Origin: Pseudomonas protegens CHA0
GTDB taxonomy: Bacteria > Pseudomonadota > Gammaproteobacteria > Pseudomonadales > Pseudomonadaceae
NCBI RefSeq assembly: GCF_000397205.1
Contig: NC_021237.1
Location: forward strand, 2,171,001 to 2,235,000
Length of the DNA stretch: 64,000 bases
Reading direction: 5' to 3'
Shown: piece after piece, positions 1 through 8,941 of the stretch
How the letters are laid out: the number at the start of each line of letters is the position of its first letter
Position numbering within the stretch: position 1 is the first letter of the stretch
Made by a program: the position numbers and the translations under genes
Notes under the pieces: model-generated
What the model saw: the letters and a program-made list of their open reading frames with translations, nothing else
What the model was told of the DNA's origin: nothing
Database searches by the model: none

Positions 1-495
1 GTCTTGCGCTTCGAGTTTCCCTACATGGCCCAGCGGCGCCTGGATGGCGGCAAACGTCCGCCCAACCCGGCGCCCAGGCTGCTGGAATGCTGGCGCGAGG
101 TGCATGCCCTGGTGCGACCTTATGTCACTGGGGTGTTGGCGGTGGGCGGCAAGTCCATGGGCGGGCGCATGGCCAGTTTGCTGGCCGATGAACTGCAGGC
201 CGATGCATTGGTGTGCCTGGGCTATCCGTTCTATGCCGCCGGCAAACCGGAAAAACCGCGGGTGGCGCATCTGGCCGATCTGTCAGTGCCGAGCCTGATC
301 GTGCAGGGCGAGCGTGACGCCCTGGGCAATCGCCAGGCGGTCGAGGCCTACACATTGGCACCCAGTATCCAGTTGTACTGGCTGGCGGCCGCTGATCACG
401 ATCTCAAGCCCCTGAAGGCCTCGGGTTTCAGCCATGAGCAGCATCTGGAATCTGCGGCGCTCAAGGTTGCTGCCTTCCTGAAAGCGCTGAGCTGA
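1..495 (+). CDS. Alpha/beta-hydrolase family protein (3' part)
   Basis: The reading frame is open from base 1, so the N-terminus lies outside the window; about 164 residues are visible. The nucleophile elbow is seen as GGKSMGGRMAS (G-x-S-x-G), followed by a strand-helix pattern, an acidic stretch (VQGERDALG) and a late histidine (AAADHDLKP), which gives a complete Ser-Asp-His triad order. It resembles the small KANL3/Tex30-like hydrolases of proteobacteria, probably soluble and cytoplasmic. The substrate is unknown. It converges on aer, with a REPIN and a bidirectional terminator between them. From memory, a similar gene precedes aer in P. aeruginosa, which supports this as the ancestral left flank. 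Confidence 0.75.
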   Translation, partial: VLRFEFPYMAQRRLDGGKRPPNPAPRLLECWREVHALVRPYVTGVLAVGGKSMGGRMASLLADELQADALVCLGYPFYAAGKPEKPRVAHLADLSVPSLIVQGERDALGNRQAVEAYTLAPSIQLYWLAAADHDLKPLKASGFSHEQHLESAALKVAAFLKALS

Positions 496-500
496 TCCTG

Positions 501-588
501 CCGGAGCGAGCTTGCTCGCGAAGCGTTCGCCCGGCCTTCGAATTTGGAGCGCGGTGAAGATTTATCGCTAGCAAGCTCGCTCCTACGG
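501..588. repeat. REPIN (inverted REP pair)
   Basis: Two inverted copies of the common fluorescens-group REP core face each other: GGAGCGAGCTTGCTCGCGA at 503-521 and its near reverse complement ending CTCGCTCCTACGG at about 563-587. The arms fold into hairpins. It is an extragenic repeat between convergent genes, mobilised in trans by RAYT-type transposases; no RAYT gene is in this window. Confidence 0.8.
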
Positions 589-611
589 TTGTCGGGTGGA
601 TTTGCGGGCAT

Positions 612-645
612 AAAAAAACCGGAAGCCTTGGCTTCCGGTTTTTTG
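612..645. terminator. Bidirectional Rho-independent terminator
   Basis: An 11-bp stem (AACCGGAAGCC / GGCTTCCGGTT region) is flanked by A-rich and T-rich tracts on both strands. It lies between the convergent hydrolase gene and aer and can serve both. Confidence 0.85.
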
Positions 646-664
646 TTGCCGGCCCTAGGGGGGC

Positions 665-2230
665 TTAGCGGTTGAAGCGCTCCACCAGCGAGTACTGGGT
701 GTGTGCGGTGCGGGTCAGCGCTTCGCTGAGCTCGGCCGAATGCTGGGCCTGCTCCGAAGTCTGGTCCGCCAGTTGCGCGATGGTGCTGATGTTGCGACTG
801 ATCTCTTCGGCCACCGAGCTTTGCTCTTCGGTGGCGGCAGCGATCTGGGTGGTCATGTCGGTGATGTTGGCCACCGCTTCGCTGAAGCCCACCAGTGCCT
901 GGTCGGCTTCCAGAACCCGGGCCACGCCTTCTTCGGCCTGACGATGACCGGCGTCCATGGTCTGAACGGCGGTGGCGGCGGTCTGCTGCAGCTTGGCGAT
1001 CAGGGTATGGATCTGCCCGGTGGACTCACTGGTGCGCTGTGCCAACTGACGCACCTCGTCGGCCACCACGGCAAAGCCGCGGCCCATTTCACCGGCGCGG
1101 GCGGCTTCGATGGCTGCGTTCAGGGCCAACAGGTTGGTCTGGTCGGCAATGCCCTTGATCACGTCAACAACGCCGCCGATCTCGTCACTGTCCTTGGCCA
1201 GTTGGGTTACTGTCAGCCCGGTTTCGCCCACCACCACCGACAGGCGCTGGATGGCTTCGCGGGTTTCCCCGGCGATATCGCGGCCACGGCCGGTCAGGCG
1301 ATTGGCTTCCTGGGTTGCGTCGGCGGTGCGTTGCACGTGGCTGGCCACTTCCTGGGTGGTGGCGGCCATCTGGTTGACCGCGGTGGCCACCTGCTCGGTT
1401 TCGACCCGTTGGCGCTCCAGGCCGCTGGAGCTGTTGTGGGCCAGGGTGTCGGACTGGCGGGCCTGCTCGTTGAGGTGCTCGGCCGTGTCCTGCAGGCGGG
1501 TTAGGCAGGTCTTCAGGCGCGCTTCCTGGCTCAGGATCGACATCTCCAGGCGGGCCTGGGCGCCGCGGCTGTCGGTATACATCTGAGCGATCAGCGGGTC
1601 GGAGGTGGTCTGCTCGGCCAGGCGCAGCAGGCGCTTGAGGCCGCGCTGCTGCCAGCTCAGGCCCAGCAGGCCCAGGGGCACCGAGAGCGCGGCGGCCAGG
1701 GCGAAGCCCCAGTGGGAATTGAGCCAGGCACCGATCATGAAGCTCAGTTGGCTGACCAGGATGAACGGCAGCCAGTCCTGCAGCACAGGCAGCCACTTGT
1801 CACGCTTGGGAATGGCCGACTTGCCAGAGTTGATGCGCTGGTAGAGGGCTTCGGCGCGGCGCACTTGTTCGGCCGTGGGCTTGACCCGGACCGACTCGTA
1901 ACCTACCACCTGGCTGCCTTCGAAAACCGGTGTCACATAGGCGTTGACCCAGTAGTGGTCGCCGGTCTTGCAGCGGTTCTTGACGATGCCCATCCATGGC
2001 AAGCCTTGTTTCAAGGTGCCCCACATGTGCGCGAACACCGCCGCCGGCACATCAGGGTGACGTACCAGGTTGTGCGGTGCGCGAACCAGTTCTTCACGGG
2101 AGAACCCACTGATCTCGACAAAGGCGTCGTTGCAGTAGGTGATCACTCCTTTGGCGTCGGTGGTGGAGATCAATCGTTGCTGAGCGGGGAAGGTACGTTC
2201 GCGCTGGGTAACGGGTTGGTTATTACGCAT
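665..2230 (-). CDS. aer: PAS-domain methyl-accepting chemotaxis protein, aerotaxis receptor Aer
   Basis: This 521-residue energy/oxygen-taxis receptor has an N-terminal PAS domain at about residues 10-115 ([23 protein letters not shown]-binding type in Aer), two closely spaced hydrophobic segments at about 154-193 and no periplasmic sensor domain. The long methyl-accepting coiled coil follows, with the signalling tip [19 protein letters not shown]. Length and layout match Pseudomonas Aer, which senses redox state from the cytoplasmic side and signals through CheA/CheW. The start is the ATG 22-30 bases downstream of the predicted sigma-28 transcription start. The Shine-Dalgarno site is weak. 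Expression is expected to follow the flagellar regulon. It is read away from the polysaccharide island and marks its left border. Confidence 0.93.
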   Translation of the reverse strand: MRNNQPVTQRERTFPAQQRLISTTDAKGVITYCNDAFVEISGFSREELVRAPHNLVRHPDVPAAVFAHMWGTLKQGLPWMGIVKNRCKTGDHYWVNAYVTPVFEGSQVVGYESVRVKPTAEQVRRAEALYQRINSGKSAIPKRDKWLPVLQDWLPFILVSQLSFMIGAWLNSHWGFALAAALSVPLGLLGLSWQQRGLKRLLRLAEQTTSDPLIAQMYTDSRGAQARLEMSILSQEARLKTCLTRLQDTAEHLNEQARQSDTLAHNSSSGLERQRVETEQVATAVNQMAATTQEVASHVQRTADATQEANRLTGRGRDIAGETREAIQRLSVVVGETGLTVTQLAKDSDEIGGVVDVIKGIADQTNLLALNAAIEAARAGEMGRGFAVVADEVRQLAQRTSESTGQIHTLIAKLQQTAATAVQTMDAGHRQAEEGVARVLEADQALVGFSEAVANITDMTTQIAAATEEQSSVAEEISRNISTIAQLADQTSEQAQHSAELSEALTRTAHTQYSLVERFNR

Positions 2231-2706
2231 GAGTTTTCAATCCGCAAGGCTTTCATCGGTTATCGGCAGGTTTCCGGAATAGTTGAAGGAAATTTCTCTA
2301 AATGTCCGGTGACGGTTTGCAAGCTTTTTGTACGTCGTAATATCCCGATGCGTGCGAAATCCGAGAGAAAAGTAATAAAGATCAATGACACGATTTGTAA
2401 GGCGGTGTGTCTTAATCTTCAATGAAGTGAGCCGTTGTGAATGGTAGGTCAGTTTTTATCCATCTGAATACGGGTAGCTGCGCGGGTATAGATCCGGCTT
2501 TTCCTAGACAAAAATTACCATCCAGTGAAGAATATGCCCCTATTTTTGTAAGAAAAGTGATTTGCTTTTCTTCATGTCCAGCATTTTCTCGGTTAGGTTT
2601 GTCTAGGGTCAGCTAGGCTCTAAGTCGCCTCCTTCGAGCCCGCAGTATTTATGTTGGTGAGTTTTTGGCCTGATAAATGATGTGATATTTAGTAAAGGAG
2701 TACAGC
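2231..2706. other. Divergent aer/manC intergenic region
   Basis: This 476-base, AT-rich region holds the sigma-28 promoter of aer near its left end and must hold the manC promoter towards its right. A perfect 8-bp inverted repeat (AAGAAAAG-7nt-CTTTTCTT) lies at 2550-2572. No convincing coding sequence was found: a 61-codon minus-strand frame at 2237-2422 runs through the aer promoter and has no recognisable product. No clear JUMPstart/ops element is present. Confidence 0.6.
2260..2286 (-). promoter_or_regulatory. Sigma-28 (FliA/RpoF) promoter of aer
   Basis: On the minus strand, TCAA (2286-2283), a 15-base spacer and GCCGATAA (2267-2260) match the FliA consensus (TAAA-N15-GCCGATAA) in all but one position. 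The -10 element ends about 30 bases before the aer ATG. This fits the known control of chemotaxis genes by the flagellar sigma factor. Confidence 0.82.
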
Positions 2707-4155
2707 GTGACACTCGTTCCAGTCATTATTTGTGGCGGTTCAGGCAGCCGTCTATGGCCTGTTTCACGTACTGCTCATCCCAAGCCGTTTATCGAATTGC
2801 CCGATGGTGGCAATTTGATTCGAAAAACATACAGTCGCGCCTTGGCGTTAAATGACGTAACAGAAGTATTGACGATCACAAACCGTGATCTCTACTTCAA
2901 AACCCTTGATGAATATGTTGCCACTGCGCCGAACTACACCAACTTGGGTTTCGTACTCGAGCCTTTTGGCCGCAACACCGCTGCTGCGGTCGCATTAGCG
3001 GCGCAGGAAGTGGCCCGAACTCACGGCCCTGACGCGATTATGCTGGTGTTGCCGGCGGACCACCTGATCGACAATCAGGCGGCGTTCGCTGCAGCAGTCG
3101 AGTCTGCATCGCAGCAGGCCCGGGACGGCTGGCTGGTGACTTTTGGGGTGAAGCCCGAATATCCGGAAACTGGCTACGGGTACATTCAAAAAGATACCGA
3201 CGCGTCATTAGTCAACGGCTTCAAGGTCAAGCGTTTCGTCGAAAAACCAGATTTGGATACTGCGAAAGACTACCTGGCGTCCGGTGAGTATTACTGGAAC
3301 TCCGGGATGTTCTGTTTTCGTGCGGGCACACTTATTGAAGAAATGGCGCTCTGTGCGCCGGATGTCGCCAGCGCCGTAGATCTGTGCCTTGCTGGTTCCG
3401 GTGTGATGCAAGGCAGCAGCCATCGCAGCCTGCATCTGGAGCCGGAAAGCTTTGCCAAAGTACCGGACATTTCCCTCGATTTCGCACTGATGGAACGCTC
3501 AAACAAAGTGGCGACCATACCTTGTGATATTGGCTGGAGTGACATTGGCTCTTGGAAGGCCATGAGTGAACTCTCGCCAGCGGACGAGCAAGGCAACCGT
3601 ATCGAAGGCGAAGCCATCCTTCATGCCTCCACCAACAACTACGTGCGCAGCCAGCGTCGACTGGCCGCGTTAGTCGGGGTTGAAAACCTGATCATTGTCG
3701 ATACGCCGGATGCTTTGTTGGTCGCGCACAAAGACCATGCCCAAGACATCAAGGTAATCACTGCGCAGTTGAAGAAAAACGGTCATTGCTCGCACTTGGA
3801 CCACACTACGGTGCAGCGTCCCTGGGGGGCTTACACTACCTTGGAAGAGGGCACTCGCTTCAAGATCAAGCGCATTGTCGTAAAACCTCAAGGCTCGTTG
3901 TCGCTCCAAATGCATCACCATCGCAGTGAGCACTGGATTGTGGTCAGTGGTATGGCATTGGTCGTTAACGACCAACAACGGTTCTTGCTCAATACCAATG
4001 AGTCCACGTATATACGTGCTGGGCACACGCATCGTCTGCAAAACCCGGGGATGATTGACTTGGTATTAATTGAGGTGCAGTGCGGCGATTACCTAGGGGA
4101 AGATGATATTGTCAGGTTCGAGGATAGCTACGGTCGAGCTGAAGGCAGTAGGTAA
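2707..4155 (+). CDS. manC: Mannose-1-phosphate guanylyltransferase / mannose-6-phosphate isomerase
   Basis: This 482-residue bifunctional type II PMI-GMP enzyme supplies GDP-D-mannose. The N-terminal nucleotidyltransferase shows GGSGSRLWP (residues 10-18) and PKPF (25-28). The C-terminal cupin isomerase domain has the metal-binding stretch MHHHRSEHWIVVSG near residue 395. The start is GTG at 2707, with AGGAG six bases upstream. It is the first gene of the polysaccharide island and the only one of it on the plus strand, converging on the glycosyltransferase gene at 4195. Its product feeds gmd and the fucose synthases. Paralogues include AlgA, WbpW and PslB; context assigns this copy to O-polysaccharide. 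The mannomutase needed upstream is not in the window. Confidence 0.93.
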   Translation: MTLVPVIICGGSGSRLWPVSRTAHPKPFIELPDGGNLIRKTYSRALALNDVTEVLTITNRDLYFKTLDEYVATAPNYTNLGFVLEPFGRNTAAAVALAAQEVARTHGPDAIMLVLPADHLIDNQAAFAAAVESASQQARDGWLVTFGVKPEYPETGYGYIQKDTDASLVNGFKVKRFVEKPDLDTAKDYLASGEYYWNSGMFCFRAGTLIEEMALCAPDVASAVDLCLAGSGVMQGSSHRSLHLEPESFAKVPDISLDFALMERSNKVATIPCDIGWSDIGSWKAMSELSPADEQGNRIEGEAILHASTNNYVRSQRRLAALVGVENLIIVDTPDALLVAHKDHAQDIKVITAQLKKNGHCSHLDHTTVQRPWGAYTTLEEGTRFKIKRIVVKPQGSLSLQMHHHRSEHWIVVSGMALVVNDQQRFLLNTNESTYIRAGHTHRLQNPGMIDLVLIEVQCGDYLGEDDIVRFEDSYGRAEGSR

Positions 4156-4168
4156 TCCGCTAATCATT

Positions 4169-4188
4169 AGCCCGAGTCAAATCGGGCT
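4169..4188. terminator. Possible terminator between manC and GT4 gene
   Basis: Stem AGCCCGA / TCGGGCT with a 6-base loop sits in the 39-base gap between convergent stop codons. The T-tracts are short on both strands, so it may be a weak terminator. Confidence 0.5.
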
Positions 4189-4194
4189 GGTGTT

Positions 4195-5310
4195 TCATTG
4201 CGTGTTCAGCAGGTCCTGATAGACCTCGATGTGGGCTCGTGTCATTTGCTCCCCCGTGAATAGAAGGTTGTAACGACTCTGCGCCTTTTCGCCCATTACC
4301 AATGCTTCTTGCGGGTTGTCCCAAAGGTGTTGCATCGCTTGGCGAAGCGCTGTCGGGTGCTCTGGTGGGACTACCAGCCCGGTTTCGCCGGCAATGTTGA
4401 TGTACGTAGTGCCTGTACCAATCTCGCACGAGATCATCGGCTTTCCATACATTGCCCCCTCCAGTAGTGACACTCCGAACGCTTCGGAACGAAGGTGCGA
4501 GGGGAATACGATGGCTGTTGAAAGTTGAATTAGCGCGACTTTGTCTGCTTCTGGAAGACGGCCCAAAAAGTGGACGTTTTGAAGCCCCATAGTTTTTGCT
4601 TGCGCCATGAGTTCTTGTTTCTTTGGTCCATCTCCTACGATGACCATAGGGTATCCAGTGCCTTGGAGAGCTTCCATCAATGTGTGAAGCCCTTTGTAGT
4701 AGCGCAATACGCCAACAAACAGGAAGAACCGCTCGCTCATTTCTTCCGCCCAGCGTGTCGTTAGAGCAGTGGAGGGGATTGGGTAGCTTTCCTTGTTGAG
4801 ACCTATAGGAATAATTGTGGTTTTGTCATGAAATGCAGAAAGCTCAGCACTTGATTCCAGGTAGTTGGGGGATGAGACAATGATCCGGTTGACGCTACGC
4901 AGAAATATATTTTGGAGTGGGCGGTAGAGCTTTAAGAGAAATTTCTGGTTGATGATGTCAGAGTGGTATGAAACAACGCTGGGTTTTCCGGTACAACTGG
5001 CAAAGTGGATCAAGTCCATGAATGGCCATGGAAAATGGTAATGAATGATATCCGCATTCCGCGCAAGTTCTTTAAACTTCGAATAAACCTCTAACGAAAA
5101 GCCTGTTGAGGCAATATTAAGGTTTTCTTTAACGCGATGAACCCGATAACCGTTCATTTCTATTGTGGCTGGAATTGGGTTGGGGGACAGCGTAAGGACT
5201 TCGCAGGTCGCCCCCATACGATGAGACTGCTGACAAATTTGATCAATCACTTGCTCTATGCCGCCCATGGTGTCAGGAAGGGCGGTTTTAAAAAAATGCA
5301 GAATGCGCAT
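4195..5310 (-). CDS. Family 4 glycosyltransferase (GT-B fold)
   Basis: This is a 371-residue retaining glycosyltransferase of the GT4 family. The N-terminal half begins MRILHFFKTALPDTMGGIEQ, with the glycine-rich acceptor loop. The C-terminal donor domain has VGVLRYYKGLHTLMEAL and the E-x7-E motif in SEAFGVSLLE (E276, E284). It is cytoplasmic or membrane-associated and adds one residue of the repeat unit from a nucleotide sugar, probably a GDP sugar made by the neighbours. The start follows a GGAAG site. It is the last gene of the gmd-fcl-GT2-GT4 transcription unit, 12 bases after the GT2 stop. Donor and linkage cannot be read from sequence. Confidence 0.88.
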   Translation of the reverse strand: MRILHFFKTALPDTMGGIEQVIDQICQQSHRMGATCEVLTLSPNPIPATIEMNGYRVHRVKENLNIASTGFSLEVYSKFKELARNADIIHYHFPWPFMDLIHFASCTGKPSVVSYHSDIINQKFLLKLYRPLQNIFLRSVNRIIVSSPNYLESSAELSAFHDKTTIIPIGLNKESYPIPSTALTTRWAEEMSERFFLFVGVLRYYKGLHTLMEALQGTGYPMVIVGDGPKKQELMAQAKTMGLQNVHFLGRLPEADKVALIQLSTAIVFPSHLRSEAFGVSLLEGAMYGKPMISCEIGTGTTYINIAGETGLVVPPEHPTALRQAMQHLWDNPQEALVMGEKAQSRYNLLFTGEQMTRAHIEVYQDLLNTQ

Positions 5311-5322
5311 GGTAACTTCCGG

Positions 5323-6066
5323 CTATGGAAAGATGGATTTGAGCCAGACGGCGTAGGGCTGAAAAAGCCACCACTTTAAGGGAACGCTACCGTGATACTT
5401 ACGCACCACCGCCATAGCTTCCTGATAATGGCGGCGGCGCAAAGTTTTTGTTTTGGTCGCTTCATGTTCTCGATTGACCGCTACAAACGCGTCGATATAT
5501 TTGAGAGGGCCAACTATTTTGAAGAGTCGCCACCAAAGATCGTAGTCCATAGCCATATGCAAGGTGGGGTTCACGCCGCCAATATTCAGCCATGCGGATC
5601 GTCGAATCAGCGTCGCTGGTTGGGAAATAATGCAGCGAAGCGCTAGCCTGCGCTCGCTGAACGGCTCAACCCAAACCGGTTTGCGTTTTCCGGTATTTTG
5701 AATAACGTTCCAGCATTTCCCATAAACGGCTGAGGCCTCAGGTGCTGTTTCAATGGCACTGATCAGTCGTTTTAGTCCGTCCGGCTCGAACCAGTCATCG
5801 CTATTCAGCCAGCAGACATACGGTGCTTTACCTTGAAGGATACCTTCGTTGATAGCAGCTGCTTGGCCTTTATCTGGATAGCTGCGCCAACCAGCTAGCT
5901 TGTGTTCCCATTTACGGATGATTTCCACCGAGTTATCGGTGGAACCACCATCCAGAACAAACACCTCCACAGGGATATTTTGTTCAAATATGGACCTTAA
6001 GGCGTCGTCGAGATAACGCCCTTGATTGAAGGAGGGGACTGTAATCGTAACCAAGGGTTGATGCAT
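5323..6066 (-). CDS. Family 2 glycosyltransferase
   Basis: This is a 247-residue inverting GT-A transferase. The nucleotide-binding start (TVPSFNQGRYLDDALRSIFE), LDGGSTDNS (38-46) and the metal-binding NSDDW (88-92) are all present. It has no clear membrane anchor, so it is probably a peripheral cytoplasmic enzyme of O-chain assembly. Its start codon directly abuts the fcl stop codon (6067), indicating translational coupling in the gmd-fcl-GT2-GT4 unit. The donor is unknown; the neighbouring GDP-sugar genes make GDP-fucose or a related sugar a reasonable guess. Confidence 0.87.
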   Translation of the reverse strand: MHQPLVTITVPSFNQGRYLDDALRSIFEQNIPVEVFVLDGGSTDNSVEIIRKWEHKLAGWRSYPDKGQAAAINEGILQGKAPYVCWLNSDDWFEPDGLKRLISAIETAPEASAVYGKCWNVIQNTGKRKPVWVEPFSERRLALRCIISQPATLIRRSAWLNIGGVNPTLHMAMDYDLWWRLFKIVGPLKYIDAFVAVNREHEATKTKTLRRRHYQEAMAVVRKYHGSVPLKWWLFQPYAVWLKSIFP

Positions 6067-7002
6067 TCAGTGGCGATCCAGACGGCTGAGAAAATCTTGG
6101 TAGGTCAATGCTATACCTTCACGCAGTTGCGTTTTGGCAGCCCATCCCAAGTTCTTTAGGCGATTGATGTCGAGTAGTTTACGGGGTGTACCGTCAGGCT
6201 GGCTCTGGTCGTATACGATCTGCCCGTTATACCCGACCACCTCCATAATTAACTCTGCTAGTTCGCGGATGGATAGATCACTGCCCATTCCAACATTGAA
6301 TAGTCCGCTGTCAACGTTGGATTCCATCAAGTGTAGACAAGCATCGGCCATGTCTTCGACGAAAAGGAACTCGCGCTTTGGCTTTCCCGAACCCCAAACT
6401 ATTAACTCTGATGCGCCGCTAATTTTTGCTTCATGGGCTTTGCTAATCAGTGCCGGCAGCACATGACAGTTTTCCAGGTTGTAGCTGTCATTGGGGCCAT
6501 AAAGATTTGACGGCATAACGGCTATGAACTTTGCACCGTATTCGCGGTGGTAGTTCTCGCACATCTTTACACCCATGATCTTGGCGAGGGCGTAAGGTTC
6601 ATTGGTTTGTTCCAGCGGTCCGGTTAACAGGTGGTCTTCGTGGATCGGCTGGGGGCAGTCCCGCGGGTATATGCAACTGGAGCCCAAAAAAAGAAGTCGT
6701 TCGACGCCATGTTTCCAAGCGCTGTGAATTACGTTCGCCTCTATCATCAGGTTTTGATATATAAATTCAGCTCTAAAGTTGTTGTTGGCTTTGATTCCGC
6801 CTACCTTGCCGGCTGCTAAGTACACAATCTCAGGTTTTTCTGTTGCGAAAAAAGCATCGACAGCAGCCTGTTGAGTCAAATCAAGTTCAGCATGCGAACG
6901 GGTGACGAAATTGCTGAATCCAGCGGCGGATAGCCGCCGCTGGATCGCAGAGCCAGCCATACCGGCATGGCCTGCGATGTATATTTTGGCGCGTTTATCC
7001 AC
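6067..7002 (-). CDS. fcl: GDP-L-fucose synthase (copy 1, canonical)
   Basis: This 311-residue short-chain dehydrogenase epimerises and reduces GDP-4-keto-6-deoxymannose to GDP-L-fucose. Visible features are the NADPH motif GHAGMAGS (11-18), the active-site stretch GSSCIYP (S108, C110), YALAK (Y137, K141) and H180 in NCHVLP. These match E. coli Fcl S107, C109, Y136, K140 and H179 with a one-residue shift. It lies seven bases after gmd, which makes its substrate. A second, divergent copy is at 14106-15107. Confidence 0.92.
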   Translation of the reverse strand: MDKRAKIYIAGHAGMAGSAIQRRLSAAGFSNFVTRSHAELDLTQQAAVDAFFATEKPEIVYLAAGKVGGIKANNNFRAEFIYQNLMIEANVIHSAWKHGVERLLFLGSSCIYPRDCPQPIHEDHLLTGPLEQTNEPYALAKIMGVKMCENYHREYGAKFIAVMPSNLYGPNDSYNLENCHVLPALISKAHEAKISGASELIVWGSGKPKREFLFVEDMADACLHLMESNVDSGLFNVGMGSDLSIRELAELIMEVVGYNGQIVYDQSQPDGTPRKLLDINRLKNLGWAAKTQLREGIALTYQDFLSRLDRH

Positions 7003-7009
7003 CTAACTA

Positions 7010-8095
7010 TTACTCGTGGTAATCGTAAACGGAGTAGCCGTGCTTTTTTACCAACTCATCACGGGTCGCTGACTTGAGGTCCTCGGTCATCATTTCATTG
7101 ACCAGATCCTCAAAGGTGATTTTAGGCGTCCATCCCAGTTTCTGCTTCGCTTTGGTTGGGTCGCCCAGCAATGTTTCCACCTCGGTTGGACGGAAGTACC
7201 GCGGATCCACGGAAACTATGCATTTACCGGTTGCGTCGTAGCCTTTCTCATCGACGCCCTGACCTTTCCAGGTAATGTCGATTTCGGCGTGTTTCGCTGC
7301 CGCGTTGACGAAGTCGCGAACGCTGTATTGCTTGCCGGTTGCAATAACGAAGTCTTCCGGAGTTTCTTGCTGCAGCATCAGCCATTGCATCTCGACGTAG
7401 TCTTTCGCATGGCCCCAGTCGCGCAGTGCATCAAGGTTGCCCAGATACAGACAGTCTTGCAGGCCCAGCTTGATGCGTGCGAGTGCACGGGTAATCTTGC
7501 GAGTGACGAAGGTCTCGCCGCGCACCGGGCTTTCGTGGTTGAAGAGAATGCCGTTACAGGCATAGATACCGTACGCTTCCCGGTAGTTGACGGTAATCCA
7601 GTATGCGTACAGCTTTGCTACTGCGTAAGGGGAGCGTGGGTAGAAAGGTGTGGTCTCCTTCTGTGGAGTTTCCTGCACCAAGCCGTACAGTTCGGAGGTT
7701 GAAGCCTGATAGAAGCGGGTCTTCTTCTCGAGCCCCAGGATCCTGATCGCCTCAAGGATACGCAAGGCACCCAACGCGTCCGAGTTGGCAGTGTACTCTG
7801 GCTCTTCGAACGAGACCGCAACGTGGGACTGCGCAGCCAGGTTATAGATTTCGTCGGGTTGTATTTGTTTGATGATGCGGATCAGGCCGGTCGAATCGGT
7901 CATGTCGCCATAGTGCAGGACCAAGCGACGATCTGACTCATGGGGGTCTTGGTAAAGGTGATCGATACGGTCGGTATTGAAGGAGGATGCCCGGCGCTTT
8001 ATACCGTGCACTTCGTAACCTTTTTCGAGAAGCAACTCGGCCAGGTAGGATCCGTCTTGACCTGTTACTCCAGTAATAAGCGCAACTTTTTTCAT
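7010..8095 (-). CDS. gmd: GDP-mannose 4,6-dehydratase
   Basis: This 361-residue NADP-dependent dehydratase converts GDP-D-mannose to GDP-4-keto-6-deoxymannose. Motifs are [17 protein letters not shown] (7-23), the RR/RxSSFNTDR GDP-binding strand, ASTSELYG, and the Y-x3-K pair in SPYAVAK. Length matches bacterial Gmd. It is the first gene of gmd-fcl-GT2-GT4 and takes the product of ManC. The upstream 846 bases lack a convincing gene, so gmd probably has its own promoter there. A GDP-D-rhamnose reductase (Rmd) is not seen, so the pathway points to L-fucose-type sugars. Confidence 0.95.
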   Translation of the reverse strand: MKKVALITGVTGQDGSYLAELLLEKGYEVHGIKRRASSFNTDRIDHLYQDPHESDRRLVLHYGDMTDSTGLIRIIKQIQPDEIYNLAAQSHVAVSFEEPEYTANSDALGALRILEAIRILGLEKKTRFYQASTSELYGLVQETPQKETTPFYPRSPYAVAKLYAYWITVNYREAYGIYACNGILFNHESPVRGETFVTRKITRALARIKLGLQDCLYLGNLDALRDWGHAKDYVEMQWLMLQQETPEDFVIATGKQYSVRDFVNAAAKHAEIDITWKGQGVDEKGYDATGKCIVSVDPRYFRPTEVETLLGDPTKAKQKLGWTPKITFEDLVNEMMTEDLKSATRDELVKKHGYSVYDYHE

Positions 8096-8941
8096 ATGCT
8101 TCTCTTAACGTATTTGATTCAAAAAATCTTCTTTAGGTACGTAAGCGGGTAGATAGTTCCGCATGATCAATTTGCTCGATCCGGGCCCAAATCACGATCG
8201 TCTATACTGCCTCAATGGGGCTGAATTCTCAATGTATCCTGGTAGCTTGTGACTTCTACGGTGTATGGGCAGGCGGCTTTAATTGCTTGTGGCTGAAAAT
8301 CACGGCGAAGTTGGACATTTATCGCCAGAAAATCAGACATCTCCCTCATACCGCCACTGGAAATGCATTGGTTTTTTGAGAGCTCGTTATTGCCGAAGTA
8401 CAAATTTTTTGATCCAGAACGAATCACTTAATCCTCTCGATCGAGTTTGCCTGGCTTGATAGTCCTAATCGAAGAGTGGCACTTTGCCTCTTTTGCCTAG
8501 GGAGCATGTCTTGAAGCTGGCAGTGAGAGGGATGTGACGTTGAGTGACGCTATCGCAGCGACGCTTGGCAAGCACCAGCGTAGTATCACTCTGCAATATT
8601 CCTCGTTATCGATTAGGCACGAGGTTTCTCTTCGAAAGAAGAGTATAGGTAAACTGATCTGGCGAGTATCACAGACAGGTTTGTGATGGTTACGAAAAAA
8701 AAGCAAAAGTTTTGCTAGATTGTTCACGCGGTTGAAATATTAAAGTGCATTGATTCGAGTCATCAGAAGCGTTGCCGTGAACTGTCCTTGCTATCGTTTA
8801 TATATAGCGACAACAAATATAGGCGTATATACGCAAGTATGCCAAGATTTCTGTATTTAGTCTCTGCAGGCCCTGATCGAGAAGCTACACCTCCGATGCT
8901 GCCCCGCCACTGAGGCCCATTCCTTTGCCGCAGGTGCAAAT
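8096..8941. other. Long AT-rich gap between gmd and the methyltransferase gene
   Basis: 846 bases lie between two genes on the same strand. The only frame with any support is a 71-codon minus-strand ORF at 8212-8427. A perfect 12-bp palindrome, GCGTATATACGC, lies at 8823-8834 in an AT-rich stretch. The region probably carries the gmd promoter and possibly remnants of a deleted gene. Confidence 0.5.
8212..8427 (-). CDS. Small hypothetical ORF or gene remnant
   Basis: A 71-codon frame starts with GTG at 8427, preceded by AGAGGA at good spacing (AGAGGATTAAGTG). The product is polar, with two cysteines and no membrane segment or signal peptide, and I do not recognise its family. It could be the C-terminal fragment of a lost island gene, a genuine small protein, or chance. 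The ribosome site is the only positive evidence. Confidence 0.25.
   Translation of the reverse strand: MIRSGSKNLYFGNNELSKNQCISSGGMREMSDFLAINVQLRRDFQPQAIKAACPYTVEVTSYQDTLRIQPH

Noticed and set aside
2237..2422. 61-codon minus-strand frame upstream of aer
   Set aside because: It runs across the sigma-28 promoter of aer and has no ribosome site or recognisable product.
2471..2482. Possible ops/JUMPstart element (CGGGTAGCTG) before manC
   Set aside because: Only part of GGCGGTAGC-n-T matches, the rest of JUMPstart is absent, and it lies 230 bases from manC.
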